Below, one piece after another: positions 45,970-54,711 of a DNA stretch of 64,000 bases. The stretch comes from Neobacillus massiliamazoniensis (GTDB lineage Bacteria; Bacillota; Bacilli; Bacillales; Cytobacillaceae). The notes below the pieces were generated by a model. That model saw only the letters and a program-made list of their open reading frames with translations. It was not told where the DNA came from and did no database searches. The translations under genes were made by a program, and so were the position numbers. Position 1 is the stretch's first letter, and each line of letters opens with the position of its first letter. The stretch covers positions 1,302,001 through 1,366,000 of the forward strand of contig NZ_CVRB01000001.1 of assembly GCF_001048695.1 (NCBI RefSeq), in the 5' to 3' direction.

Positions 45970-47814
45970 ATGAGCAAGATTAAAATGAGTTTCTCACTAA
46001 TTTTAGCTATCTTTTTAGTGGGAATCCTAAGCACAGCTGCTTTTGCGAAAGATCCGTATGGATTAAAGCCGGTGCAAAGTGGACTTGGTTTTAGTGTTCC
46101 ATTTACAGGGAACTCTGCCGATGCTGCTGATATCGCCGGTAGATCATTTGATTTAGTACTTCAAAATGGTGCAACAGTTGTAAAGACTTATACTGCTACT
46201 CTTGATGGCTCTAAAAAAGGTACTGTCACAATTCCCGCTTCTGATATTACGCCAGGAACAGTTTATACCCTGAATTTATATCATTCAGATGATACAGCAC
46301 ACGCAACATTGCTTTCTAAGTCTACTGCAGTAGCAACAGATGGACACAATGATCCAATGTTAAATACTAATAATCCAACTTCTAAAGTTAATGCAGATGG
46401 ACAAACCATTACGATTGATAAAGATGGAAATGGTTTGGTAAACGCTAACCAAACAGGTTACAACAACACTAGAAAAAATCGTTCTGGACAAAAGGTTCAC
46501 GGTTTCTATCAAAACAATACAAACTCATGTGCAAGCTGTCACCAAACGCACACCGCTGCAAACGGTGAAAGCTTATTGTTTAAAGATGGTGTATACAGCA
46601 CATGTTCTGCTTGTCATGATGGTACAACAGGAGCATATAACTCTTTTGCACCAGTTTCAAAAGACACCGCAAGTAGTGTTTCTGGTACTTTCAACGTTCA
46701 AGCTGCTGGACACAATGGCTCACTGCACGAAGCAGATGGTTCTTTAAAAGTTGCCGCTGCACCTGGCGGTAATAGTGATTCTAATAGTAAACAATTTGGG
46801 CAAGAATTTGACTGCGCAAGCTGCCATGCTGCTCACGGAGCTGGTTCTGCTAGCGAAAACAACTTAAACATTGACCCGCTAGGCTGGGGTTCTGTCGCAT
46901 ACGGAACATCTAGCAACGATGCAAAAAATGGTAAATTATTCAACAATATTCAAATCGCTGACAGAAGCGCACTTCCAACATCTATGAGCACACCATACAT
47001 CCTAGTTAAATTTACTGCAACTGCTACAGATGCTAGCAACTTCTGGTATTCACGTGCTGGTGTTAAACAAGACGACCTTGTAATCCAGACTTACAGATGG
47101 ACTAATACGAAGTATGTTCCTGACTATTCACTATGGCTTCGTGAATTAGGCTATCCGTATAAAGCAAACACAGTACTTAAAGATGCTGCTAACAAAGACC
47201 TAACAATGGATCCTAATTTAACAATTGTATGGCGTGATGGTTTTGCATTCGGTCCTAGTGTTGCTAATATCGCATCTGCAAACGTTTCGATCGGTATTGA
47301 TGTTGAAACAACTACTAATATTGCAACACTATTTGATAACACAGCTGCAGGTTATATTCCTGACAGTGGTACTGAAATGAGTAAATATTGTGCTTCTTGT
47401 CACGTTGACTATCTATCGATTACTCGTACAGATAACACGGGCGTTTATTCACAAGCACACCGCCACGCCACTGCACAAGACAGTCTTACTTGCGTACGCT
47501 GTCACTATGCACACGGATCTGAAGCTCAAATCATGAAAGATGCTAATGATAACTCTTACTTTGATTTGACAGCTCCAGGAAAAGTATTTGATACAGCTGT
47601 TGCTGGAAATGATGCTAAAGCTATCAGCTACTTTGTTGATCCTAACCCATCTTCTGCCTTAAAACGTTATACTGGTATGTCAGTATGTTTCGCTTGTCAT
47701 GGTAAAGGCGAACAATTTATAGGTAACCCTAATTCAAATGCAAAAGATAAAACTACTGGTGAGTTCTTAAAAGGCGGAAATCCTGGTTCAACTAGAACTG
47801 ATATCAGCAAATAA
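45970..47814 (+). CDS. Secreted hexahaem cytochrome c (doubled CXXCH type)
   Basis: 614 residues, AGGGAGG 9 nt before the ATG. Signal peptide cleaved near TAAFA (about residue 25). Residues about 30-150 form an Ig-like beta domain. Six CXXCH follow: CASCHQTH and CSACHDG (a doubled CXXCH module), CASCHAAH, then a long beta-rich insert (about 290-460) without haem, and CASCHVDY, CVRCHYAH and CFACHGKG. No transmembrane helix, lipobox, LPxTG or S-layer motif at either end, so it is released or held by partners. Codon choice is rich in GCT, ACT and GGT, suggesting strong expression. It is the best candidate for an extracellular electron carrier here. Confidence 0.88.
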   Translation: MSKIKMSFSLILAIFLVGILSTAAFAKDPYGLKPVQSGLGFSVPFTGNSADAADIAGRSFDLVLQNGATVVKTYTATLDGSKKGTVTIPASDITPGTVYTLNLYHSDDTAHATLLSKSTAVATDGHNDPMLNTNNPTSKVNADGQTITIDKDGNGLVNANQTGYNNTRKNRSGQKVHGFYQNNTNSCASCHQTHTAANGESLLFKDGVYSTCSACHDGTTGAYNSFAPVSKDTASSVSGTFNVQAAGHNGSLHEADGSLKVAAAPGGNSDSNSKQFGQEFDCASCHAAHGAGSASENNLNIDPLGWGSVAYGTSSNDAKNGKLFNNIQIADRSALPTSMSTPYILVKFTATATDASNFWYSRAGVKQDDLVIQTYRWTNTKYVPDYSLWLRELGYPYKANTVLKDAANKDLTMDPNLTIVWRDGFAFGPSVANIASANVSIGIDVETTTNIATLFDNTAAGYIPDSGTEMSKYCASCHVDYLSITRTDNTGVYSQAHRHATAQDSLTCVRCHYAHGSEAQIMKDANDNSYFDLTAPGKVFDTAVAGNDAKAISYFVDPNPSSALKRYTGMSVCFACHGKGEQFIGNPNSNAKDKTTGEFLKGGNPGSTRTDISK

Positions 47815-47877
47815 AAAAGCCAACAAATAGCGCCACTACTTGTTAGCTTAAAGAAAAATAATCCATCATTATAGTTA

Positions 47878-47912
47878 CAAGGTAGCGGTGGTCATTCTGC
47901 TACCTTGTTTTT
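47878..47912 (+). terminator. Terminator after the hexahaem cytochrome gene
   Basis: CAAGGTAGC-GGTGGTCATTCT-GCTACCTTG followed by TTTTTA. A weaker hairpin (GCCAACAA / TTGTTAGC) precedes it at 47817-47847. Confidence 0.88.
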
Positions 47913-47987
47913 ATAGTATTCCATGTAGACACAATCTTGTCAAAAAATTGCTGTATTTCTGCCCCAAATATACCTCGATTTCATTGT

Positions 47988-47993
47988 TATAAT
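47988..47993 (+). promoter_or_regulatory. Likely -10 box of the octahaem cytochrome gene
   Basis: Perfect TATAAT about 78 nt before the chosen start, after the terminator of the upstream operon. No good -35 at the usual distance, so an activator may be needed. Confidence 0.4.
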
Positions 47994-48070
47994 ATACATA
48001 TAATCCCTATTTTTAAATGACTAAGTATACATACCTATATAAAATTTTTACAGAAAAAGAGTTGAAAAAA

Positions 48071-49996
48071 ATGAGAAAACTAATCTTGCACTACAAGACT
48101 TATTTCTATAGCTTTTTACTCTTAGTGTTACTGGGTGCTACCTGTCTGTCCTTTCCATCTGTCGACGCATATTCATCAGGTTCTGTTACACCTAATCTAT
48201 CGTTAGATTCCCCTAAAGCTGACGCAGTGCTTAATTCAAAGAATGTAGTGATTTCCGGTACCTATTCAGATAATGTTGACAAGGCTAATTTGCATTTTAC
48301 AGCAACTGAAAATGGAAACGTTATCTCGGATTCTACGTTAAACCAATCGGATTGGGTGATAGATGATACGAAAACACCTATAACTTGGACTCTTTCTACT
48401 TCAAAATTAGCTGAAGGAAATCATGCTATTATCGTAACGGTGGAAGAACTGCCGACAAGTGACACATCCCTCAAAGCTTCAGCGAATATTTCGTTCACGA
48501 TTGTTTTGTCAAGACCATATGTTACTGCAACTGGAATTATCCTTCCTGATGGTAAGGTAGATAATGGGGAGGATTTAACAAGTGTTCCTCTTGATGCAAA
48601 AATAAAATTTACGGTTGTTGATGACCAACCAATGAATAATCTGAAAAACAAACTAAAACCTACTCCATTTCAACCGATTAAAATTTTGCAAGGGACAAAT
48701 ACTGTTCCAGGAACAACAGTTGTCAATGAATTAGGAGTCCAAAATGGAAAGTATTCTTACGATATCATATTTACTCCTGATAATTCTTTACTACAATTAA
48801 ATAAGTCCTATTTAGTATTTTTAGACCCTGGAGTTGTTGATGATTTAGATAATCCGGTTTTTACAAGATTTTTTAAATTCACAACGAAAAGCGTTTCAAG
48901 TGGAGATGATCCGGCTAATCCTCATGGTCATTTCAGTTTAAATACAAATATGTGTGCAACCTGTCATACGACTCATAATTCCAAGAGTTCTTCTCTTATT
49001 GGTGGGTCGAATCAAATTACTTTTAATGAACAGCTAACAAAGAATCAGCCTGATGGTGACCCATCACAAAACTATTGTATGGCATGTCATGATGGAACCA
49101 CGAATGCACCATTTGATAAAAATAGTGGAGGCTTTCATCATGCAAACCCTGTTGATACTGCAAGTGAAGCCCAAGCACTGAAGCAACCAAATTCCTGTAC
49201 GAGCTGTCATAATCCTCATTTGGAAAGGTCAGATAGTAATCCTAATTTGTTAAAGGATCATTATGTATATAAGCATAGTGCAGTTAACCCGGATAAAGGA
49301 CTTGTGAATGCTACAGTGGATAGTTTGGATACATCATGCGACACTTGTCATAATAATATTGACTTCTCTACTATAAGCGCAGACAAAGGTATGTATGAAT
49401 TGTTTGCATATAAAAAGTCGTCAACTGCGGTTGGAAGCACAACAGCAAAATTTAATGTACCTACAGATCCAGAAATACCGACATCAACGATATCTGATTA
49501 TTCATTGTGCTTAAGATGTCACAATCTTGAAAAGAAAAAACAAAAAACGGTTAAGGCTGATATCGAATCCTATTATCTTAACACAAATTCTGGTCACAAT
49601 TTTACGTTCCCAACTAATGCCACGACCCAAAAAGACGGCAGTATTCTGAATGGACCGATTGCATGCGCGGATTGTCATGAAACACACGGTTCAAACAACC
49701 TCTTTAACCTAAGGGAAGTGCTAGGACCTAATCCAGCTTTGTCGGATTCAGATAAATATATTACTTCAGGGACAGACTGGAATGCAGATAATGAACGCAG
49801 ATTTTGCTTAGCATGCCATAATAAAGGTACGGAGATTTTTGGCAAGAAAGCAGTGATCGATAAAACAATCTCGGGTCACCAAGATACAGATACTCAAGCT
49901 TGTTCGAATTGTCACAGCGACAAAACAAAAACATATGCGTCCTTCAGAGACCAGTCCATGAGCGCGGCGCATGCACCGTTGAATTTTAAGCCTTAA
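48071..49996 (+). CDS. Secreted octahaem cytochrome c with N-terminal Ig-like domains
   Basis: The frame is open from 48017, but ATG 48071 begins a normal signal peptide (MRKLILHYKTYF, hydrophobic, cleavage near VDAYS) and gives 641 residues. Residues about 40-145 and 150-285 look like two bacterial Ig-like domains; the second resembles Big_5/SbsA type. Eight CXXCH follow: CATCHTTH, CMACHDG, CTSCHNPH, CDTCH, CLRCH, CADCHETH, CLACH and CSNCH. The first two form a doubled CXXCH module like that of the hexahaem protein. No anchor is seen. Separated from the operon by a terminator, it may be expressed independently, perhaps as a terminal reductase or surface adaptor. Confidence 0.85.
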   Translation: MRKLILHYKTYFYSFLLLVLLGATCLSFPSVDAYSSGSVTPNLSLDSPKADAVLNSKNVVISGTYSDNVDKANLHFTATENGNVISDSTLNQSDWVIDDTKTPITWTLSTSKLAEGNHAIIVTVEELPTSDTSLKASANISFTIVLSRPYVTATGIILPDGKVDNGEDLTSVPLDAKIKFTVVDDQPMNNLKNKLKPTPFQPIKILQGTNTVPGTTVVNELGVQNGKYSYDIIFTPDNSLLQLNKSYLVFLDPGVVDDLDNPVFTRFFKFTTKSVSSGDDPANPHGHFSLNTNMCATCHTTHNSKSSSLIGGSNQITFNEQLTKNQPDGDPSQNYCMACHDGTTNAPFDKNSGGFHHANPVDTASEAQALKQPNSCTSCHNPHLERSDSNPNLLKDHYVYKHSAVNPDKGLVNATVDSLDTSCDTCHNNIDFSTISADKGMYELFAYKKSSTAVGSTTAKFNVPTDPEIPTSTISDYSLCLRCHNLEKKKQKTVKADIESYYLNTNSGHNFTFPTNATTQKDGSILNGPIACADCHETHGSNNLFNLREVLGPNPALSDSDKYITSGTDWNADNERRFCLACHNKGTEIFGKKAVIDKTISGHQDTDTQACSNCHSDKTKTYASFRDQSMSAAHAPLNFKP

Positions 49997-50011
49997 ATAA
50001 TCCATTTAAAA

Positions 50012-50085
50012 GACACGAGAGAAGCCCTCTCGTGTCAGACTGTCAACAAATCCGAAAAAAATCGGGTTTGCTGGCGGTTTTTTTG
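50012..50085. terminator. Terminators between octahaem cytochrome and transglycosylase genes
   Basis: GACACGAGAG / CTCTCGTGTC hairpin (50012-50036), then AAATCCGA / TCGGGTTT with T7 at 50079-50085. Either may serve both convergent genes. Confidence 0.75.
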
Positions 50086-50127
50086 TGTAATTAAGGAACA
50101 GAGATATTTAGAAGCCATCGGTACGCT

Positions 50128-51213
50128 TTATTTTTTGCTGGAGGTTTTAGTTACTGTTCCGGTTAATTGGTGCTGATATTTATTAGCTAATACTGATACA
50201 CTTCGAATATAGTTTTGCGTCTCGGAGATATACAAATACCTTGAGTTGAGAACGTTTCCGGGACCGGCGTTATAAGCAGCCAGCGCGAGTTCAAGGCTGC
50301 CAAAACGATTAAGTTGAATGGCTAAATATTTTGTGCCACCGTCAATGTTTTGACCAGGATCGTAAGGATTAACTCCTAAGCCCTTAGCTGTGCTTGGCAT
50401 TAGCTGCATCAACCCGATGGCTCCAGCGGGACTTTGAGCCAATGGATTACCCCCGGATTCTTGTTCGATAACAGCAGCTATTAAAGCAGGGTCGATTCCG
50501 TATTTTGCCGAGGCAACTTGAATTTCCTTGCCCCATCTTAATACATTATCGGATGATTCATATTTGGCCACGACCGGTTTGTTATTTACAACTTGAACGA
50601 TCATAGGTTTGCCGTCCTCCGTCATAATCCTGACAGTTAACATATCCTTAAGTGCATGAAAACCGTCTTTCAGGTTGTTTTTCATGATCTCCCAGTCAGA
50701 TGAGGCAATCTTTGTATCCGCTGCCTGATTATCTTCCAATTCTACGGACAGATTCTTGAATTTGCTTTTTTGGGAAATTTCCTTGTTGATACTTGATAAG
50801 CTGTGATTTGGGACGCTACCTGGATATCTGACCTTTAAAGCTATCAACTGAACCGTATTTTTGATGTTTGTCTTAAAAATTAAATACTTTTCCTTTTTAT
50901 AAGCTTTTGTATCGGTGATATCTACCCTTAACTGATCATTATATGGCATGTTTAGTTGCTCATTAGTGGATTCCTTATGGGCCAATTGATCAATTACCCA
51001 GTTCTCCGTAGGTGCCCAATTAACTTTTCCGGTAGCATAAAATAACACTGCTAAAATTTGTATTAGAACTAATCCTTTCCTTATTAAAATGAAGACTCCG
51101 CGAAAAAAAAGCCAAATCCAGCGCTTCATTATAGGTTTAATATTTTTTTGTATTGCTTCAAGGTATTTGTTCAAGGGAGATTCCCCGTTTCTGTCCTTAA
51201 AATAATCACTCAT
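50128..51213 (-). CDS. Membrane-anchored lytic transglycosylase (SLT family)
   Basis: 361 residues. A cytoplasmic head (1-32) with many Lys and Arg precedes a hydrophobic helix (about 42-65). A beta-rich middle domain without a recognised family (about 75-225) follows, and then the SLT domain (about 228-345) with the catalytic Glu in IEQESGGNP, the GLMQLMPST motif and [12 protein letters not shown]. It cleaves glycan strands of peptidoglycan with 1,6-anhydro products. It is convergent with the cytochrome locus. Such enzymes often open the wall for envelope-spanning complexes, which may explain the position, but this is inference. Confidence 0.88.
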   Translation of the reverse strand: MSDYFKDRNGESPLNKYLEAIQKNIKPIMKRWIWLFFRGVFILIRKGLVLIQILAVLFYATGKVNWAPTENWVIDQLAHKESTNEQLNMPYNDQLRVDITDTKAYKKEKYLIFKTNIKNTVQLIALKVRYPGSVPNHSLSSINKEISQKSKFKNLSVELEDNQAADTKIASSDWEIMKNNLKDGFHALKDMLTVRIMTEDGKPMIVQVVNNKPVVAKYESSDNVLRWGKEIQVASAKYGIDPALIAAVIEQESGGNPLAQSPAGAIGLMQLMPSTAKGLGVNPYDPGQNIDGGTKYLAIQLNRFGSLELALAAYNAGPGNVLNSRYLYISETQNYIRSVSVLANKYQHQLTGTVTKTSSKK

Positions 51214-51377
51214 TTTTCGATTTTAAATTTATAATTACAATAATTGTAACGTGTGAATACAGAGGGTAATTGCAGGAGTTATGTCGTTTTTATTAACAAT
51301 TCGTTCCTTTTGAATAGCTGCAGTCCATGTTAAGGGATGGATCTGCAAGCATACTTGTTGGAAGAATTAATTGGTCT

Positions 51378-51407
51378 TTGTGTTTTTACTAAATATACCG
51401 TTATAAT
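51378..51407 (+). promoter_or_regulatory. SigA-type promoter of prfB
   Basis: TTGTGT, 18 nt, TATAAT (51402-51407), about 73 nt before the prfB start. Confidence 0.55.
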
Positions 51408-51480
51408 TAGGAAAGGAACTTGGCATTGTTTTTCGAATAAACTACGATAAAAGAAGTTATTTTTTATAGAGGTGACTTAA

Positions 51481-52582
51481 ATGGAATTAGCAGAAATTCG
51501 CAATGAACTGGAAAGAACAGCTAAACGATTAGCGGACTTTAGGGGGTCTCTTTGACCTCGAGAATAAAGAAGCAAGAATTGCCGAGCTTGAGGATGTTAT
51601 GCTCCAGCCTGATTTTTGGAATGACCAACAGGGGGCGCAGGTGGTTATCAGTGAAGCAAACAGCTTAAAGGATCAGGTCAATGAGTTTTATGATTTAAAT
51701 GAAACATACGAAAATCTCGAGCTGACTTATGAACTTGTCAAAGAGGAAAGCGATGACGAGCTACAGGCAGAGCTAGAAGAGGAGCTTATTCAGCTTTCTG
51801 AACGTCTAAATCAATTTGAACTCCAGCTTCTATTGAGCGAGGAGTATGATAAAAAGAATGCTATTTTGGAACTTCATCCTGGTGCTGGTGGGACAGAATC
51901 ACAGGATTGGGGCTCGATGCTGCTCCGGATGTATACACGCTGGGCTGAGAAAAAAGGCTTTAAGGTCGAGACGCTTGACTACCTTCCTGGCGATGAAGCG
52001 GGGATTAAAAGTGTCACATTAGCGATCAAGGGCCACAATGCCTATGGCTATTTAAAAGCTGAAAAAGGGGTCCATCGCTTGGTGAGGATTTCGCCGTTCG
52101 ATGCTTCCGGACGCCGCCATACTTCCTTTGTATCGTGTGAAGTCATGCCGGAATTTAATGATGAGGTAGAAATTGAGATTAGGACGGAAGATTTGAAGGT
52201 CGATACGTATCGTGCCAGTGGGGCTGGCGGACAGCATATTAATAAAACGGAATCTGCAGTTCGTATCACCCACCTTCCGACGGGAATTGTTGTGACATGT
52301 CAAACAGAGCGTTCGCAAATCAAAAACCGTGAGCACGCGATGAAAATGTTAAAGGCGAAACTTTACCAAAGGGAAATTGAAGAAAAAGAAAAACAAATGG
52401 CGGAAATTCGCGGTGAACAAAAGGAAATCGGTTGGGGAAGCCAAATCCGCTCCTACGTGTTTCATCCTTATTCTATGGTCAAGGACCACCGCACCAATGT
52501 AGAAAGCGGTAATGTGCAGGCAGTAATGGACGGTGAAATTGATCTATTTATCGACGCTTATCTTCGTTCAAGAATTTCCTAA
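51481..52582 (+). CDS. prfB: Peptide chain release factor 2 with programmed +1 frameshift
   Basis: The gene starts at ATG 51481. After 24 codons the frame meets TGA at 51553-51555; the ribosome must slip +1 so that translation continues with GAC at 51554, giving about 366 residues. The slip site CTT-TGA-C with AGGGGG just upstream is the classic RF2 autoregulatory signal (see 51541-51556). Domains: helical N-terminal part, anticodon-recognition SPF-type segment ([15 protein letters not shown]) and the GGQ motif in [14 protein letters not shown]2 reads UGA and UAA. Reading only from the internal ATG 51599 would miss 39 residues. Confidence 0.97.
51541..51556 (+). promoter_or_regulatory. prfB: RF2 recoding site (internal Shine-Dalgarno and CTTTGAC slip site)
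   Basis: AGGGGG (51541-51546) lies 3 nt before CTT (51550-51552) and TGA (51553-51555). Low RF2 levels make the ribosome pause at TGA and slip +1. This matches the arrangement conserved in most bacterial prfB genes. Confidence 0.97.
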
Positions 52583-52596
52583 TATTATAGAGAGTG

Positions 52597-52630
52597 GCCT
52601 TTGTCGGAACTATAGCGGCAGAGGCTTTTT
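52597..52630 (+). terminator. Terminator of prfB
   Basis: GCCTTTGTC pairs with GGCAGAGGC (with some G-U pairs) and is followed by T5. Confidence 0.7.
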
Positions 52631-52659
52631 GTATGTCACGAGAAATTCACGTGATTGGG

Positions 52660-53010
52660 GTCCGATTCCGCGGACTTTTGCAATAAGTCCGCGGAAAACG
52701 TGGTAATTCCGCGGACTTTACCAATAATTCCGCGAAGTTTTGAAATAATCCCGCGAGATTCCGCCATAATTCCGCGAGAGCTCAGATTCTATGTCAGTCA
52801 TCTTCAGATTCAGTGTACGATTCCACGAAGAAGCGAAATAATTCCGCGAGAGCTCAGATTCTATGTCAGTCATCTCCGGATTCAGTGTGCTATTCCGCAA
52901 AGAATCGTAATAATTCCGCGGACTTTTGCCAATATTCCGCGAGATTCCGCCAGCATTCCGCGAAGTTTTAAATTAATCCCGCGGATTTTGCCAATAATTC
53001 CGCAAACCAC
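52660..53010. repeat. 21-nt phased CCGCGG/CCGCGA array, opposite orientation
   Basis: Cores at 52668, 52689, 52709, 52730, 52751, 52772, then 52823, 52844, then 52895, 52916, 52937, 52958, 52979 and 53000: nearly all steps are 21 nt, with gaps of 51 nt where a linker (AGCTCAGATTCTATGTCAGT) is inserted twice. ATTCCGCGGACTTTTGC here is the reverse complement of GCAAAAGTCCGCGGAAT of the 33-kb array, so it is the same family inverted. An open plus-strand frame here is a product of the repeat. Confidence 0.88.
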
Positions 53011-53146
53011 AACAAATGATCCTCTTATTTCATTATTCGACATGAAATCCTCAAAAATGACAAAAAATAATAAAAATTTTACTCGCGACGGCAGGTAAGT
53101 CATGCTATACTCACTTCGGTTATTAAAAAATAAGGGGAATAGCTGT

Positions 53147-54013
53147 ATGAATAAACTACAAGAAATCAGATACAACCATCCAAAAGTGGAAATTGCCCTT
53201 GAATATATTTATGTACTAGTTGGAGCGGCAATAATTGGCGTAACATTTAATGTATTTTTACTCCCGAATAAAATTGCTTCTGGGGGAGTTAGCGGTATCA
53301 GTACAATCCTGAATGCTGTAATGGGATTGGAGCCTGCATACGTTCAGTGGGCATTAAATATTCCGTTATTTATCGCTGGAGTTATTTTTCTAGGAAAACA
53401 ATTTGGGTTGAAAACACTTGTTGGTACTGTATTCCTTCCCTTTGTTGTTTTCTTAACAAAAGACGTCCAACCTTGGACACATAATGCCCTATTAGCAGCC
53501 TTGTTCGGAGGAATTGGAGTTGGAGCTGGGCTGGGAATGGTGTTCCGCGGAAAAGCATCCACGGGAGGGACAGACCTTGCTGCCCAGATTATACATAAGT
53601 ATACGGGTCTTACACTTGGAACATGTGTCATCCTAATTGATGGGCTCATCGTGCTTTCTGCTGCGATTGTATTTGATATTGAAAGAGGCTTATACGCGCT
53701 TATTGGGCTGTATGTGACAAGCAAAACGATTGATTTGATTCAAATTGGCTTTGGTCGTTCCAAAATGGCGATGATTATTACGAGTAAACAAGAAGAAGTT
53801 CGTGAGGGAATTTTGCATAAAATTGACCGGGGTGTGACAAAACTATCAGCATATGGTGGTTTTACAGATAACGAAAGGCCAGTTCTAATGTGTGTGGTTG
53901 ATCAAACTGAGTTCACAAAATTGAAACAATTAGTCAAAACCCTTGATCCTTCTGCTTTTGTCGTGGTTATGGACGCTGCTGAGGTGTTGGGAGAGGGTTT
54001 CAAACGCGCATAG
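53147..54013 (+). CDS. yvjA: YitT family membrane protein (YvjA)
   Basis: ATG 53147 with AAGGGG 8 nt upstream; 288 residues. Five or six transmembrane helices in the first 190 residues, with GAAIIGVTFNVFLLPNKIASGGVSG and GKASTGGTDLAAQI typical of the family, and a DUF2179 domain (about 205-285). The function is unknown. The position between prfB and cccB matches B. subtilis yvjA. Confidence 0.88.
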   Translation: MNKLQEIRYNHPKVEIALEYIYVLVGAAIIGVTFNVFLLPNKIASGGVSGISTILNAVMGLEPAYVQWALNIPLFIAGVIFLGKQFGLKTLVGTVFLPFVVFLTKDVQPWTHNALLAALFGGIGVGAGLGMVFRGKASTGGTDLAAQIIHKYTGLTLGTCVILIDGLIVLSAAIVFDIERGLYALIGLYVTSKTIDLIQIGFGRSKMAMIITSKQEEVREGILHKIDRGVTKLSAYGGFTDNERPVLMCVVDQTEFTKLKQLVKTLDPSAFVVVMDAAEVLGEGFKRA

Positions 54014-54064
54014 TCTTGGTATACTAATATGGATGCTGGAATAATTTTCATAAGGGGGATTATT

Positions 54065-54391
54065 ATGAGAAAAAAACTGTTAGCGTTACTAATGGGACCC
54101 ACCCTTGTAATGGGGCTTGCTGCTTGTGGTGGCGGAACCGATACGTCAAAAGGCTCTGACTCTGCAGCTGGGGGCGATGCTCAAAAAATTTACAGTCAAA
54201 AATGTTCAAGCTGCCATGGTGATAATCTCGAAGGAAAAGTTGGCCCTAAATTAGCTTCCATTGGTAAAAATCTAGACAAACAACAAATTTTGGACATTAT
54301 TAAAAATGGTAAACCAGGCGGAATGCCAGCAGGACTAATTTCTGGAGACGATGCTGACAAAGTAGCGACATGGCTTGCTTCTAAAAAATAA
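54065..54391 (+). CDS. cccB: Cytochrome c551, membrane lipoprotein (CccB-like)
   Basis: ATG 54065 (AAGGGGGA upstream); 108 residues. Lipoprotein signal ending LAAC at residue 21, a Gly/Ser-rich linker, and one haem site CSSCHGDNL with a probable Met ligand in GGMPAG. Small electron carrier on the outer face of the membrane, normally linked to the cytochrome c oxidase branch. It is conserved at this place in Bacillus, so it belongs to the backbone rather than to the multihaem insertion 4 kb away, but it could exchange electrons with those cytochromes. Confidence 0.92.
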   Translation: MRKKLLALLMGPTLVMGLAACGGGTDTSKGSDSAAGGDAQKIYSQKCSSCHGDNLEGKVGPKLASIGKNLDKQQILDIIKNGKPGGMPAGLISGDDADKVATWLASKK

Positions 54392-54399
54392 TATTTCAT

Positions 54400-54436
54400 G
54401 AAAACGTTCTGTAATGATTACAGGACGTTTTTTTAT
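54400..54436 (+). terminator. Terminator of cccB
   Basis: AAAACGTTCTGTAA-TGA-TTACAGGACGTTTTTTT. Confidence 0.92.
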
Positions 54437-54711
54437 TTTCCTTTCATAAGGCTTTGACTTCGAGAATAATCAAGCTAAAGTACTCTAGCACTTTTCTGAT
54501 GTTCAATATGTGCACTTTTAAAAATAATGTAAATTTTTGTCGTTTATTGAAATGAAACTGTAATATATTTGGAGTTTTTTTGGTGGATATTGATGTTATA
54601 ATGATAAAGCATGACATTATACACTGATTATGTGTGTATGCATGTTTTATTAAAAAATAAAAGATTATTGTCGAATTTTTTACGATATCTTTAATTATAG
54701 GAGATATGAAT
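54437..54711. other. Promoter region of ftsEX
   Basis: AT-rich. A perfect TATAAT at 54597-54602 is the probable -10; no convincing -35. No gene or repeat seen. Confidence 0.45.

Noticed and set aside
51599..52582. prfB as a truncated pseudogene
   Set aside because: The upstream part is present and joined by the standard RF2 frameshift site.
52655..53098. 147-codon ORF between prfB and yvjA
   Set aside because: It is made almost entirely of the 21-nt CCGCGG repeats; no ribosome site.
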